From Heliocidaris tuberculata (lineage: Eukaryota > Echinodermata > Echinoidea > Camarodonta > Echinometridae), in NCBI GenBank assembly GCA_025618425.1, contig CM046832.1, positions 59,927,087-59,991,086 on the forward strand: a stretch of 64,000 nucleotides of DNA. The letters are read 5' to 3'. Position numbers and translations under genes: made by a program. Position 1 is the first letter of the stretch, and each line of letters begins with the position of its first letter. The notes under the pieces were generated by a model. It was given only the letters and a program-made list of their open reading frames with translations. It was not told the DNA's origin and did no database searches. Positions 1-11,500 of the stretch are shown here, piece after piece.

Positions 1-1661
1 AAAACATGGCGACCTATGGCTATGTCTAGCTAGCTTAGTGTCCGTCGAAAGGAAAAAAAGATTTGATTTTAATTGACGAGGACCAAAAACAAACCTGGAA
101 ACAAATGAAGTAGCCTATATATATTCAGTTATCTATATCAGGTAAACTTTATCTACCCAGTTCGGTTATCAGGTAAAATTTTATTTGAGTGTAAACTTTC
201 ATAATTATGTCGTTTGACCCTTTTCAACTCTTTGTTAATACTGTTTTGTGTAGGCCTAATTACTTTTTATTTAGTAACAAAGTTCGACCTAAATATAGAT
301 CTATTTAACGTTTAACCTACCAGACTCTAACAGCAGTAGTAATTAACATTAATTAAGTGCTAGCCGACCCGAAGACTAAGTTAGGCCTAGCCTACTACTA
401 AATGGGGGTTGTATTTCCGGACACTTAACAAAATTAGCCTGTCAATTTTGCCGTCAGATTTTACGAAAAACATGCATCAAGTAACACTAAAACCAGTGAA
501 TATTTGCAAAATCACATGATTTTCAACCTATCCTGTGAAAGATTTGTGACAATTTGCATAAAAAGTTGTTCGATTTACTGTTTAAAAATGACATGTCCGG
601 ATTAACGACCTGTCCGGAATTACAACGTCTGGGTATACTTTTCACTTTCGGATTTTCACCGATTACGTTACGGTATAGACATAGTCATAGATCTAGATCT
701 AGATCTACCCTTTAACACTTTATATCAGGAATAAAATTAACTTGATATTATAGACTACCTATAGTCCTAAAAGTCAGAGGCCTTTAAAAGAAAATTGATA
801 TACCGTACAGGACCTTTATTCTGAAATCTACTTCGATCTACGGGTCGGTCTCAGGTTCAGCGACTATCAATCGCGTCAATCTAGTTAGCGTCCACTGTGT
901 TTTGCTCTAACCGTATTTCGCGCGTGTCCTAAGTTCGCGCACAGGGTAATATCTCAAAAACTAGAAAGAATTTCGAAAATCTGGTAGCACCAATCGATAG
1001 AGGAACCTAAAATTACCTAGAGACAAAATTTTCTTTCAAATTGGGTGAGAAGTTTTGAAGATATTGACGAAAAATCGGCAAAATTTGCTACTTTTTGCGT
1101 CCGTTTCCGAAAATATGAAGTACCGACAAGGCCAAGGGTCTAGAAATCGTCATTTTGAGAGAAGATGTCATCAAACTTGTAAGTAAAGCATGATACCAAA
1201 TGATTGTATGATAAAATTGCCTTGCAAATGATGTAAATAACTTACCTTTGATGGATTGTTATGTTGGATTAAGTAGATGCAAACTCGCGTGCGTGAAATA
1301 AGGTCTCGCTGTTTTCATGACCCATTTTCAGTTCCATGCGCGTAGCGATCCGACATCGAATTTTGAAATCGGGATATCTCCGAAATTCTTAGTCGATCAG
1401 CTTCCTTCTTGGACACATTTGCAGACTAATATTTAGCTTTCCTTTTGGTATGAATCGTTTTGAATAAATTACTGTAGAATATGAGAAATTACAGATGGAA
1501 TTTCACATTCCTAGAAATTTTTAAAATGTGCGCGAAATATGGTCACCCCATCATATATAGATTTAACGACAACGCGAGATTTATACAATCTAACATTGAT
1601 TTGCCATATCTAGATCAAAGTTAAATCCAAATATATTTTAATTGTTGATGAGGGATATAAA
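1..1661. other. Upstream flank, no gene recognised
   Basis: This AT-rich stretch has no convincing ORF. About 800-875 resembles the left arm of the hairpin at 1662-1751 (both hold the segments GACC/GGCC-TTTATTC-GGAAATCTA, GGGTCGGTCTCAG and AGCGACTA, with differences), so it is probably an old half-copy of that element. A short palindromic run of AGATCT repeats lies near 685-705. I see nothing else I can name. Confidence 0.4.
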
Positions 1662-1838
1662 ACAAATATACAGGGCCTTTATTCGGAAATCTAGTGCGAT
1701 CTATGGGGTCGGTCTCAGCGACTACAGTCAATCGTCTATTTCTCTCGGGGCTCTCGCCCCTCGAGGAAATAGACGACTGTAGTCACTTCGACCGACCCCA
1801 TAGATCGCACTAGATTTCCTCGGGCCCTGTATATTTGT
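1662..1838. repeat. Near-perfect long inverted repeat (hairpin) of about 177 bp
   Basis: The left arm (1662-1751) and right arm (1756-1838) are reverse complements with few mismatches and a loop of about 4 nt. Shared arm segments include ACAAATATACAGGGCC at the outer ends, ATCTATGGGGTCGGTC in the middle and CGTCTATTTC near the loop. No ORF is inside. It looks like a small fold-back element or MITE made almost only of its inverted repeats. A diverged single arm at about 800-875 supports a dispersed family. Target-site duplications are not obvious. Confidence 0.8.
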
Positions 1839-3141
1839 ATATTATCGCCTTGTATTCAGCGTAATATAGTCGGCTCAGGTATACTGAAGGAAATTTAGCT
1901 TTCATAGCCATAGTGTTTACCGTCCCAGGTCCCATTTCATTTTCTTGGAAAGGAATGTGTTAAGGGGCAGCGATTTTTCTTGGGGTGGAAAGTTCGAGAG
2001 AGCGTATCAACCAAGCGATGGGAGGAATCGGGAGGTAATGCGTGGTCCCCCCCCCCCCCCCCCACACACACACAAACAAGTGCGCGCGTTCTTCCAGGTT
2101 GAGAAGATTGAGCATGATTTTATTGATCGTTGAAATTTTATAAAATGAAGGGGGGAAATATCTAAAAATAACAATATAAAAAAAGTGGAACTGTAACTTC
2201 GCTTAGTGAAATATGCTTTGACAAATTTTCTTCTCACAATTTGTGCAAAGTCCCGTTTCATTCTAAGAATGGTATCGATGTCTTGACAAAGATTTAAACA
2301 CAAGTTTTGGATTTCCTTATTTCAAGTTTCGGGAGCGGGTACGGGTCATATACCCTAAAGCAGCAATAAACTATTTATCTTACTTAATTAACCGATGAAA
2401 TGGTTCAAGTAGTAAATTGTTTACTTTTTTTCATAAAAATAATATGATGTCATTGAGCTTGTATTGTGAGAAAGCAATGATCGTGCACTTTTATTAGTGA
2501 CACTGAATCTATGGGGAGGATGATTACAATCAGTGAAAGTATTATCGCCCTGCTTCACCGGATCATCGTCAAAACATGCCAATATCCTCTCAAGTCATCC
2601 GAGGTCTGAGGTACTGACGACCGTCCTTTTGTCGCGTTCTTCGTGTCAACTTTGTTTTCGCTAGGGTAATTTGAAAATAGTTTTTGCTTTTTGCTGTAGC
2701 ATCACCGTTTGCATCACTATCGTCTATCGCCATCTTTTCTTTATCGACTATACCTCCTTCTTATTTAATCCTCCTATACCTCTTCTATTTTTACTTCTTC
2801 TTCTTCTTCTTCTTCTCCTTTTTCTTCTTTCTTCTTCTTCTTCTTCTTCTTCTTCTTCTTCTTCTTCTTCTTCTCCTCCTCTTCCTCCTCATCAAATATT
2901 CTTTCGTTTTCTCTACTGTTCTTATATCACATCCATTGTTAAATTTGCTTAAATCAATTCAATTTCATGATAATTATGTAACTTCTGTATGTAACTTCTG
3001 TACATTTTCACTACGAAAAGTTAAAAAAGATTTTGTCGGCAAATATGGGTGTCACACCCCCCCCCCCCCTTCAAAATGTCCGCCCCTGTTTCCTTTTATA
3101 TTCTCCTTTTTGGAATCATCTCGATTATATAGCTAGAACAT

Positions 3142-3206
<65 letters not shown>

Positions 3207-3426
3207 GTATTCTTTTTTTTTCTTTTTTTTTTACTGTACAGACATTCTTTCCCATTTATGAATCGACCGGGATTTATAGGAAACATTTAAAATATTAATT
3301 AGCATGTTAATCTAAGATAACGCTCCCAGGATAATTATTCTTAAAATCCCCAAATTTAAAAAGGATTGTAAGCACAGTATACATTAAACTTTGCTGTCAC
3401 ATCGTCAACACTGCAAACAAGATGCA
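1839..3426. repeat. Flank rich in simple repeats (C-tracts, TTC, CT, TA)
   Basis: It holds a C17 tract at about 2047-2063 followed by CA repeats, a TTC/CTT microsatellite at about 2793-2880, C-tracts at about 3056-3069 and 3142-3151, then CT repeats (3151-3188) joined to AT repeats (3188-3206). ORFs here translate to poly-Ser, poly-Leu or poly-Phe and are artefacts. Nothing else is recognised. Confidence 0.75.
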
Positions 3427-4105
3427 AGGGAGCTTAGAGGTTCCCTGCAACCCAAATGCAAGTTGATTCCTGTTGATGTGCAGGGAGGCATACAACTTAT
3501 ATTTTGTTATTCAAACATATAAATATGTTTCATAAATTTTTAAAGTATTTTTAAAATCATTTTCTCAAACATGCTAAGCTCCACCCTAAAAAAAAATGCC
3601 CCAAATCTCATTCCTGCAGTGACATCATCTGTCAATCATTAGTGAGCTAAGGAGAGACAGTGGTATTTAGCTTTGCCAGAGATGACCATCTGTTATAATA
3701 GACCATACAATGCCTACATAGGAGTTGCTATGTCAGACATGCTGTAGCATCACCAGGAAAAGAATAGTAATGAGGAGGTATTGTTTGAAAGCACTGCAAT
3801 TATATTGTGAGCATGTGCTGAGCTGGGGAAGTTACATTCCACTGTCTAAATTGTAGAATGTTAGTGTAGCTGACTGATGATTGACAGATGATGTCATTGT
3901 AGGAAATTAGATCTGGAGCTTTTGGGGGGTGGAGCTTAACAAATAGGAGGCAGAGGAAAAAATTTTAAAAAACATTTAGAAATCTATGAAATATATCTAG
4001 ATGTTTAAATATCAGAATATTAGTTGTATGCATCCCTGCACATCAACAGCAATAAACTTGCATTTTGGTTGCGTTTGGGTTGCATTTTCTTGAGGCAGTT
4101 ATCCA
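3427..4105. mobile_element. Fold-back MITE-like element, about 680 bp
   Basis: The left arm (about 3427-3670) and right arm (about 3840-4100) are diverged reverse complements. Matching landmarks in both arms are CTGCAACCC/TGCAACCC, ATGCAAGTT, GTTGATGTGCAGGGA, GCATACAACT, AAGCTCCACCC and ATGACATCATCTGTCAATCAT (written here in left-arm sense, allowing single mismatches). There is no coding capacity. Long inverted arms with a short unique centre fit a non-autonomous DNA transposon. I could not define exact ends or target duplications. Confidence 0.75.
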
Positions 4106-5424
4106 TCATTTTCTACTTTCCCTTTCCAAATATTTTCTCTATCATGAAATCAAAATTGAAAAAACCCTGGTGAAAGCTGTGGTTTTCTTTCGTTCCCGAT
4201 GAATCATTCCTGCAAAAAGGTTAGAGACTATTTTACGGAAATGATGTCAGACGACTAAAGCCAGTCCTGTAAAATATTGTAACCTCTGACAGAGTAGGAA
4301 GCGTTTATTACGAGAGGAGGGACAGACGAGTTTTGCTTGAACAGGATTAGGACAATTACCCAAACTGTCCTTCCTCTCATTGCGTTGAATGTGTCACTGA
4401 TTGTGAAAAGCCTATTTTAATGCTCTTTGAGTTGTGATATTTCATACCGATAGTCACCATTTAAGAAGGATTTCGATACCATCCGCTGGCGCTTACACGA
4501 ACACCCCTCTACAACTAGTCGACTCGCCTGTGATAGAGAAACTATTCTACCTGTCATACACTTGGCCGACACAAAGTCTATTTGACATATTTTTTCGAAG
4601 AACTCGCTGAACTTGAAATCCAACTCTCGTTTTTTTTTTCTTCTGGACTTCAGAAAATGTTTGACACGCGTACGTTTGGTACATGTCTTGTTGTGATCCA
4701 ATCGGAGTAAATTCGTAGGGCTTATTTGATGACCTCGTTTGTCAATCGCGATAAACATTTAGTTTTATTCTGAGTATTATACCTTTCTCGTGAGAACTTG
4801 GAAGTTTGATTTTGGTTTATCTCACAAGCGTTGTCTTATAACTCTGATTTTTCGTGTATCCTGCATGTGAACGAGTTATATCGTTTTTACAAGTTTTTGC
4901 TTGTTAGTTGTCAACGATCGATTGTTTTATCGCACCAGTCTGATACCCAGGATCAAATTTTATTCCCAAATCAAGTGCTTATTGAGGTCCAGTCATTAAG
5001 ATTAGCCTACTTCTACATACTTTTCTGGTTACGCCTTTGATTTGATCTACGCTTATATCTGCACCATAAACTACTTTTCGTGTAAACAATTTTTGTCAAA
5101 AACTGGCTCATCTTGGATTACGGCATCGCCGATTGTACGACAAATTGGTTTCGCCAGCTTATGCCCAGGGGGAGGCGAAGTTCTTCATGTAAACTTGGTC
5201 TTGGGATTCCGGCTCCTTACGAGGCAACCTCAGCCTCACACATCACTTTTCGTCTTCTCGAATTTTGGAAGAAGTTAAACCAGAGAATTAAGAGGGGTAT
5301 TATTAAGAAAAGTGGAGGAAAATAATTGATCCTAATTAAGAAAGAGGAAGAGTTTTGGTCCAGAGTTGCAACTGATGCGTGGATTTGGAATGTCAAGAAC
5401 ATGCTTGAGGTGCTAATTCAGTGC
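4106..5424. other. Proximal 5' flank of the receptor gene, nothing recognised
   Basis: This stretch lacks recognisable repeats and probably holds the promoter or upstream non-coding exons of the receptor. An antisense ORF at 4417-4758 and sense ORFs at 4831-5325 have no motif that I recognise and no codon pattern that I trust. No TATA box or CpG-rich block is evident. Confidence 0.35.
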
Positions 5425-5511
5425 TAATTTGGTGGTAATTTGTTAGTGTCTTCCTTCCAGCCAACCCTAATTTATGTAGGAGGATCCATCGGATTCTACG
5501 TACTCTTCGAG
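5425..5511 (+). promoter_or_regulatory. Probable 5' UTR of the receptor gene with a minimal start-stop uORF
   Basis: The sequence just upstream of the chosen ATG is open in frame back to a stop at 5425. It contains ATGTAG at 5474-5479, a start codon directly followed by a stop. A second short upstream ORF, starting ATG at 5401 and ending TAA at 5425-5427, is present if the transcript reaches that far. TTCCTTCCAG ending at 5460 could be a splice acceptor, so a further upstream non-coding exon is possible. I see no clear TATA box. The transcription start is not determined. Confidence 0.4.
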
Positions 5512-5548
5512 ATGGATATCAAAATTAATTTGACAATCTTCATGATTG
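5512..5548 (+). CDS. TGFBR2-like: TGFBR2-like exon 1 (start codon and first part of signal peptide)
   Basis: ATG at 5512 is followed by 12 codons ([12 protein letters not shown]) and one extra base, then a good donor GTGAGT at 5549. The phase (1 nt) exactly complements the 2 nt at the start of exon 2. The joined N-terminus is hydrophobic and ends in an ATA^FEC cleavage-like site, so it forms a complete signal peptide of about 26 residues. The start context is good (G at -3 and G at +4). An in-frame stop lies upstream at 5425-5427 with no ATG between, so this ATG is the first in frame. The exon is too short for ORF finders and sits 34 kb upstream of exon 2. I recall that vertebrate TGFBR2 exon 1 also ends in phase 1. 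An alternative first exon elsewhere in intron 1 cannot be excluded. Confidence 0.72.
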
Positions 5549-8500
5549 GTGAGTATATAACTTGTATAGTGGAATCATTTTAAAGGTTTAGTTTAGACAT
5601 CATTCGAATCTATCATGATTGGACCCAAAAAAAATCCAAAGTAACTCAGGAGAGTCCAACTCTTTCCCGAGAGCGGTCGATGTCATTGAACTGAAAAGTT
5701 CATTATCTGTAAAAAGATAAAGAGAGTCCTCTCTAGCCTTTTTACAAAGAAAAGATGAAGTTGAAAATGTAACTAACTTTTTCCATTGTTAACAGAAATC
5801 CACTTCGGAATTCTCCTGCTTGTCATTTTGAATGAGATCGTTATTGTTTGTTTGTTTTCGTAGTTGTTGTTAGTATTTGTGCTTCACTATACGGAGATTG
5901 CGCTCTTTATTCTCCGAAATGCTATTATTATATGCGTGTCCATCGGTTCAGTGGCATAATAAATCATGCTAGTTTTTACGACACTGTCTTCTCTGAATTA
6001 TGAACCAGATCAGTTATCTGTGGCTGCGTCAACCGTGCACGTTATGCGTTCATTATATTTGAGATTTCATAAAGAAGACCATAGTACTCTTTGTTACAAA
6101 CTTACATGTAAGTGATACATTTCACCTCATTTTAGAAGTAGGCTTTTCGAGTTGAAGTGATAGAGACTTCTTAAAATAATAATTTTAGTTTCATAATAAG
6201 TCAAGGTATTAAGCATGAAATATATATCATTCACCGAATTTAGGATGATAGCTTCATTATTATATGTAGGCAGGGACGGATCCAGGGGTGGGGGCTGGGG
6301 CCCCGGACCCCCTTCCGTGGCAAAAGAAAAGACCCCCAAATACTCTGATGACCTTTTTTTCCTGTTTATCTGTTTATCCAGGGTGATTTTTGACAAGAGG
6401 TCTTCAATTCAGGGCTCCGTCTTATAAAGAGACCTCCAACCAATCGCAAATTTCCAATCTCCTATCTCTTAAGTACAGAGTTGCAAGTGATATCAATTGT
6501 AATTATTTGCGATCAATCGCAAACTCTTTATAAGATGGGGCCCTGATCTTTAATAATGTTTTGTCCAAATTTATGAAAATTAAAATCCTTCCCTCTTGCA
6601 CAAAATCACTCATTCTATGAGTCAGACAATTCACATTCAGAGAATTTCTGACACTGTACGTATTTCTTTTTTTAAAAACATTTATATTCCCCTTGTAGAA
6701 TAAAATTTGTGGCATAAAAACTGGAGAATGGAATATGAACACTGGAATGTCTGGTTGGCTTATAAGCTTTGAAATGCTCGTTTTTTGTTTTCGGTTTTTT
6801 TTTTTTTTTGGGGGGGGGGTTGTTGTTTTTGTCATTTAGGCTGATTTTTTTTTTCTTTTAGTGGTCTAAGGTTTTCACTGTACTGAAAGTGAATTTGGAG
6901 ACGGTTGTCAAACAACGTTTTGAAGATGAGAAATGACCTGTTTTAATATCTTCCAGGTTCAATTTTTTACCCTAAATGGTATATTAGCAACAGCCCCTGG
7001 ACAAGATGAACATTTGAACCTTTATAGAGGTCCCATTTATTATGGCGCTTTGCACTATAAAGATGCAAATGTGCACTTTAATTCAGTGAGCTAGATTACA
7101 GTGTGCAGAAATGAACCCTGCAGTGGGTGCAATGTTCACCTTGTATGGTACATTTGTAAATGTATGATAGATTTGGAACCATTAAGGGTGCTACTTTTTA
7201 TGTACCACAATTTTACTATTCGATATTTTGAATTTCCAGTTGGCGTGTGTGTTGGGTATTAATCAGATCTGAATATCAGTCATATCAATCAGATCTGAAT
7301 ATTTAATTCTAAGGACTAACCTTTGATGCCCCATCCGAAAGACGTGACTCGAACCGGGGTCCATCAGAGTCACTTGACCACAGAAATAACCACAAAAAAA
7401 GACCAACCCACATCAGGCACATGGGTGCACCCCACCCCCTTTTCCACTCCCCAGCGTTGAAGCCCAAACTGTCATGGCACCAGAACTGTCATCATGGTCA
7501 TAACTGTTTTGTATTTTGTAAGTTCAAATACCACATGATATGATTGAATCATTCATGACTGTGTATTAACACATGACGGATGTACATCCAATCAGTCTAC
7601 TTTATACCATGTCATCTGCTGGTATTGCTCCAATTGGCAATATTCAAAATGGCGAACAGCCAATGATGCAACCTGTTCGATCTTTCCGCTTGAAAGTAGA
7701 TCCGGAGACTGATAATTATTGATGATGCTCATTTCGAAGAAAAAAATTAGATGCAAGCCTTTTTTGTAATATTATTAGTCTTCTACTAACCCATGGAAAA
7801 AGTATAAAATACCCATCAAAGTACCCGAAATTTTCGACGATTCTGTTATTGCGTTAAAATGGCAAACTTTTTGCGTTGTGATATCAAGAAGAAAAAAAAA
7901 TCATCTTGAAAAATTTGAATATCATTTCAGAGTGTAAGCAGACAATTTACTTTGGTTACGGTCTTATCCTTTTGTTTTCTTTTGCCTGAAATAATACTGT
8001 GCATCACAGTCCTTATATTTCTTGGTGATGTGGCAAATTTGTTAGCCTACGAATTTTGGTATGCCAATTATATTTATGACAATACTATAGATAAATATTT
8101 GGTATAAGGCATTGGAATGAAACCTTTCCATTTTAAAGAAATCATTTTTGGCTGTCAGAAAAGGATTATGTTCAACAGAATTGTCGAAGACCTGTCGTAC
8201 TACTACTAGTTGAGACGGATTCCTTTCTGCTTCTGCATCTGTCTGACTCGAGTGAAATGCTGAAACTTAGTGCATGAGAATGTAAGGAGGGTATTATAAA
8301 GTGATAGATCGTATCTCTTCCGCTTGTAAACTGAGCAAAGTGGATGGGGTCCCAGAGAGACTATCGGTTAACGCTTGACCGTATTAATTCATGTTTGCCC
8401 TTTTAAGGGAATGTAACAGCGTTCTTCATGTGATTTTATTTCTCGATCCTTCTTGAGGAGTTGTCTTGATCGTAATATATAATATGCAACATTTCCCCCT

Positions 8501-11500
8501 GGTCCCTTTTCTCTTTTCGATTGCTTTTCTGTCAGTTAAAGTGCTTTTTGGATTTCCAGGACAGTACTCCGTATTATCATCGTCACGATTATGATTCTTT
8601 TGGGAGGGACGGGGGACGAGCTGCTCATACACAATATACCAACATAATAACGATGATTATATAACTGAAACTGTATAAATCTCAAATGTACCGACAAAAT
8701 TTATACCAAAAATTTCTACGCCAGTAGCAATGTGGCTATGTGAAAGGATGGGGGGGGGGGGGGAGCACAGTTCCAGAAAAAATCTAACAAGTATAACACA
8801 TTTATATTATCTCTTTTTACGCTTTTAAGGTGTCTTTTGGCACTAAAATTTAATAGGGGCACGAGTACACAGTTATTACTTGGCATAGTTTTCTTTCGTG
8901 TACTTAAGGTCTGCCGCATTAGCTCATTTTAAAGGAGCACACGGCCGGTTGTGACCCACCCCCTCCCCTTCCTGAATACGCCAATGGATCTATTATGATG
9001 AGAAATATGATATTATCTAGACAGATACTGAGGGTACAACTGGTAGGATTCGATCTGGGATTCTGTTCCATACAGACTGGTTTAGTCCCGAGAGTGTCTG
9101 GCACACTAGCTCTGATTTCCGAAACGGAATACCAACATTCGGGTTCGACTAATGTTCCCCTTTTATACACCCGATCATCTCAATAATCCTCCATAGTTTT
9201 TAGAATTCCGGGAGTTTTCGATTTCATTCTGAATAAAGTCGCGAGAGTGATGCGGAAATTGTATAGTGCAGTGAATGAATTTGGTTGAACAGTTGAAAGT
9301 CTTTGTTTGCCACAGTAACTTAAAATTGACCAAATATATACTTTCAGAGCAATACATCAAAACTTGACTGACGTTATATTCAGGTAATATCTGAGGGGAT
9401 TCTTCACTGCTTGCAAAACAAAAACTGAAAGAGAAGGTGGAATTCTGGTGAAGATGAAAGATAATTTGTGAGCTTTTGTGTTATATACCATTGTCACTTA
9501 AAAATCCCTCATATCGTTTTGGTGCAACATTATTTTTACTAGTCCCATACCCATAATGTGCAGTACTTTGCACTGTATTATGTGATTTTCGGCAAGACTC
9601 AATTTGGGGTTATTTTGTGTCTATAACCCCGCAATACATTACACATGTACTTCATTATGGACCTTTCCCAATAACTTCTAGACACTTCTTTCACAGTGCA
9701 ATCGCATGACCAGTACTCTACTTTATCTTTAAACATCCTGGATTATGTTGGCTCAGAATGTCTAAAATAATAGAATAAGATTTTTTTTTTCAAAACGGCT
9801 TGTTTCAATACTCGTATATGCTTTCTAATAACGTTTTGGAATATAATTACAATATAATATTCAAAATATGATTAAGTATTTTAATGATTGTTGAATAAAA
9901 TAAATGAAATTAATTCAAATCAAACTAAAATATCAAATCTTATTTCAAGTAGAATATTTTTACTCATGTTCGTATCTGTACATGCTATACGCGTAAATAT
10001 TGATTTTATTCATTTTTTTAGATTGCAAGTATTTATGTAAGAGTAAAAGACTCTCAAGTTAAGAGGAATAAACATGATGAGTAACAAATTGTTTTGGGCA
10101 TCAAAGCATATTATCAAAGTTTGACAAACTATTATGTTCTAAAAAAAACCAGAGTTGGTCTTGTATTTTACGCATCTGTATGGTTTGCCATTGTTAAGTT
10201 TATGAAATGTAAAAATCTCTTCCCAAAACCACAAAGAATGAGTCACTTTTGAATGCTATGCAAAAGCGTAAGAAAGATTGCGGTATGTACATTACTCTGT
10301 ATAAAAGAAACCACAAGTCATTTGCACAATTTCGACACACACAAGATTTGAATTAAAATTATGAGCGTATAATGTAGCGTAAAGGAAAACCAATCCTACT
10401 TTGTTGATCAATTTCATCGTTATCATGTGATTTGTATTCTGTTGTGACAATGCCTTGGTTAACTGACTAACACTTAAATTTCCCTTCACTTACAAGTCAC
10501 ATTGAACACACACATCATTATATACATGTATATATGGAAATTTGTGGATAATAAGGACCAATTCCAAAAGTGTCAGACAAAGACAATATGAAATCGCAAT
10601 TCATAAGTCAAGATTCTGACATCACATGATCGCATTGAGAATGAGATGTTGGAATACAAATTCATCCATGCATATAGTATGCCTACCACCGAACAAGAAA
10701 GTAAAGGGAAAATTCCTTCTGTTTAAAAAAAAATCAATTAATATTAATTCAATATGATATTATAATCTATTGTATTTCGAATGATATCACCTATTTACTG
10801 TAGATAAGGCCTGTAATATGTTTTGCAACAAGACGTGCAAAAAGTCTCTGTGTGAAAACAAACAAATAAACCACAATTTCTCGATCACTCGGAAATTAAA
10901 TACCAGAACAAGGCACCGTTCTGTGTAATTCTGTCGTTGGCAAGACCAAGGCCTATTCAACATTATTACCACAAACTATATGTATGGACCAGTTATAGAA
11001 GTTCAAGGTCTATTTATGGTGAACCTCTTGTTCAACTTTTATGTAATGGGAAGGAAAATACTATCTATTATAAAACAAGGAACTAAGGAAGGAAACGTTA
11101 TCAAAGAAGTATTGTTTAAGTCCTATAAGCGTAGAGGCGTGTATTGGGGAGGGGGGGGGGGGGACTGGGGGACAGTGAACGCCCTTCCCAATATAATTCC
11201 GGTGGTATACTTTGCAATCTTGTATTATGAGCTACTGATCAATGCGATATCAACCCCCCCCCCCCGAAAATGGATCAACGCCTCTGCCTACACACATCAT
11301 TGCCAAATGCATGACCCCCCCCCCTTATTTACAAACTCTCCCCTCACCCCTGCTTCATGTATAGTATCAATATCCATCTACATACTTTTCTATTTTCAAA
11401 ATATCTGTATCTTCATTATGTTATTGTCAAAGTTATGCCTTTTCCTGGTATACCACCACATTATGTTTCATGTTCTTGAATAATAATTGCCCTTCGACTG

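Noticed and set aside
2671..3290. Overlapping ORFs rich in Ser, Leu, Phe and Pro
   Set aside because: They translate TTC, CT and C simple repeats in several frames, so they are not genes.
4417..4758. 113-codon antisense ORF upstream of the receptor, candidate divergent gene
   Set aside because: No recognised motif, no splice or promoter evidence, and random ORFs of this size are expected in 64 kb.
10980..11483. 167-codon ORF in intron 1
   Set aside because: It is interrupted by poly-Gly and poly-Pro encoded by G and C tracts, and the rest has no motif. It looks like chance open frame.
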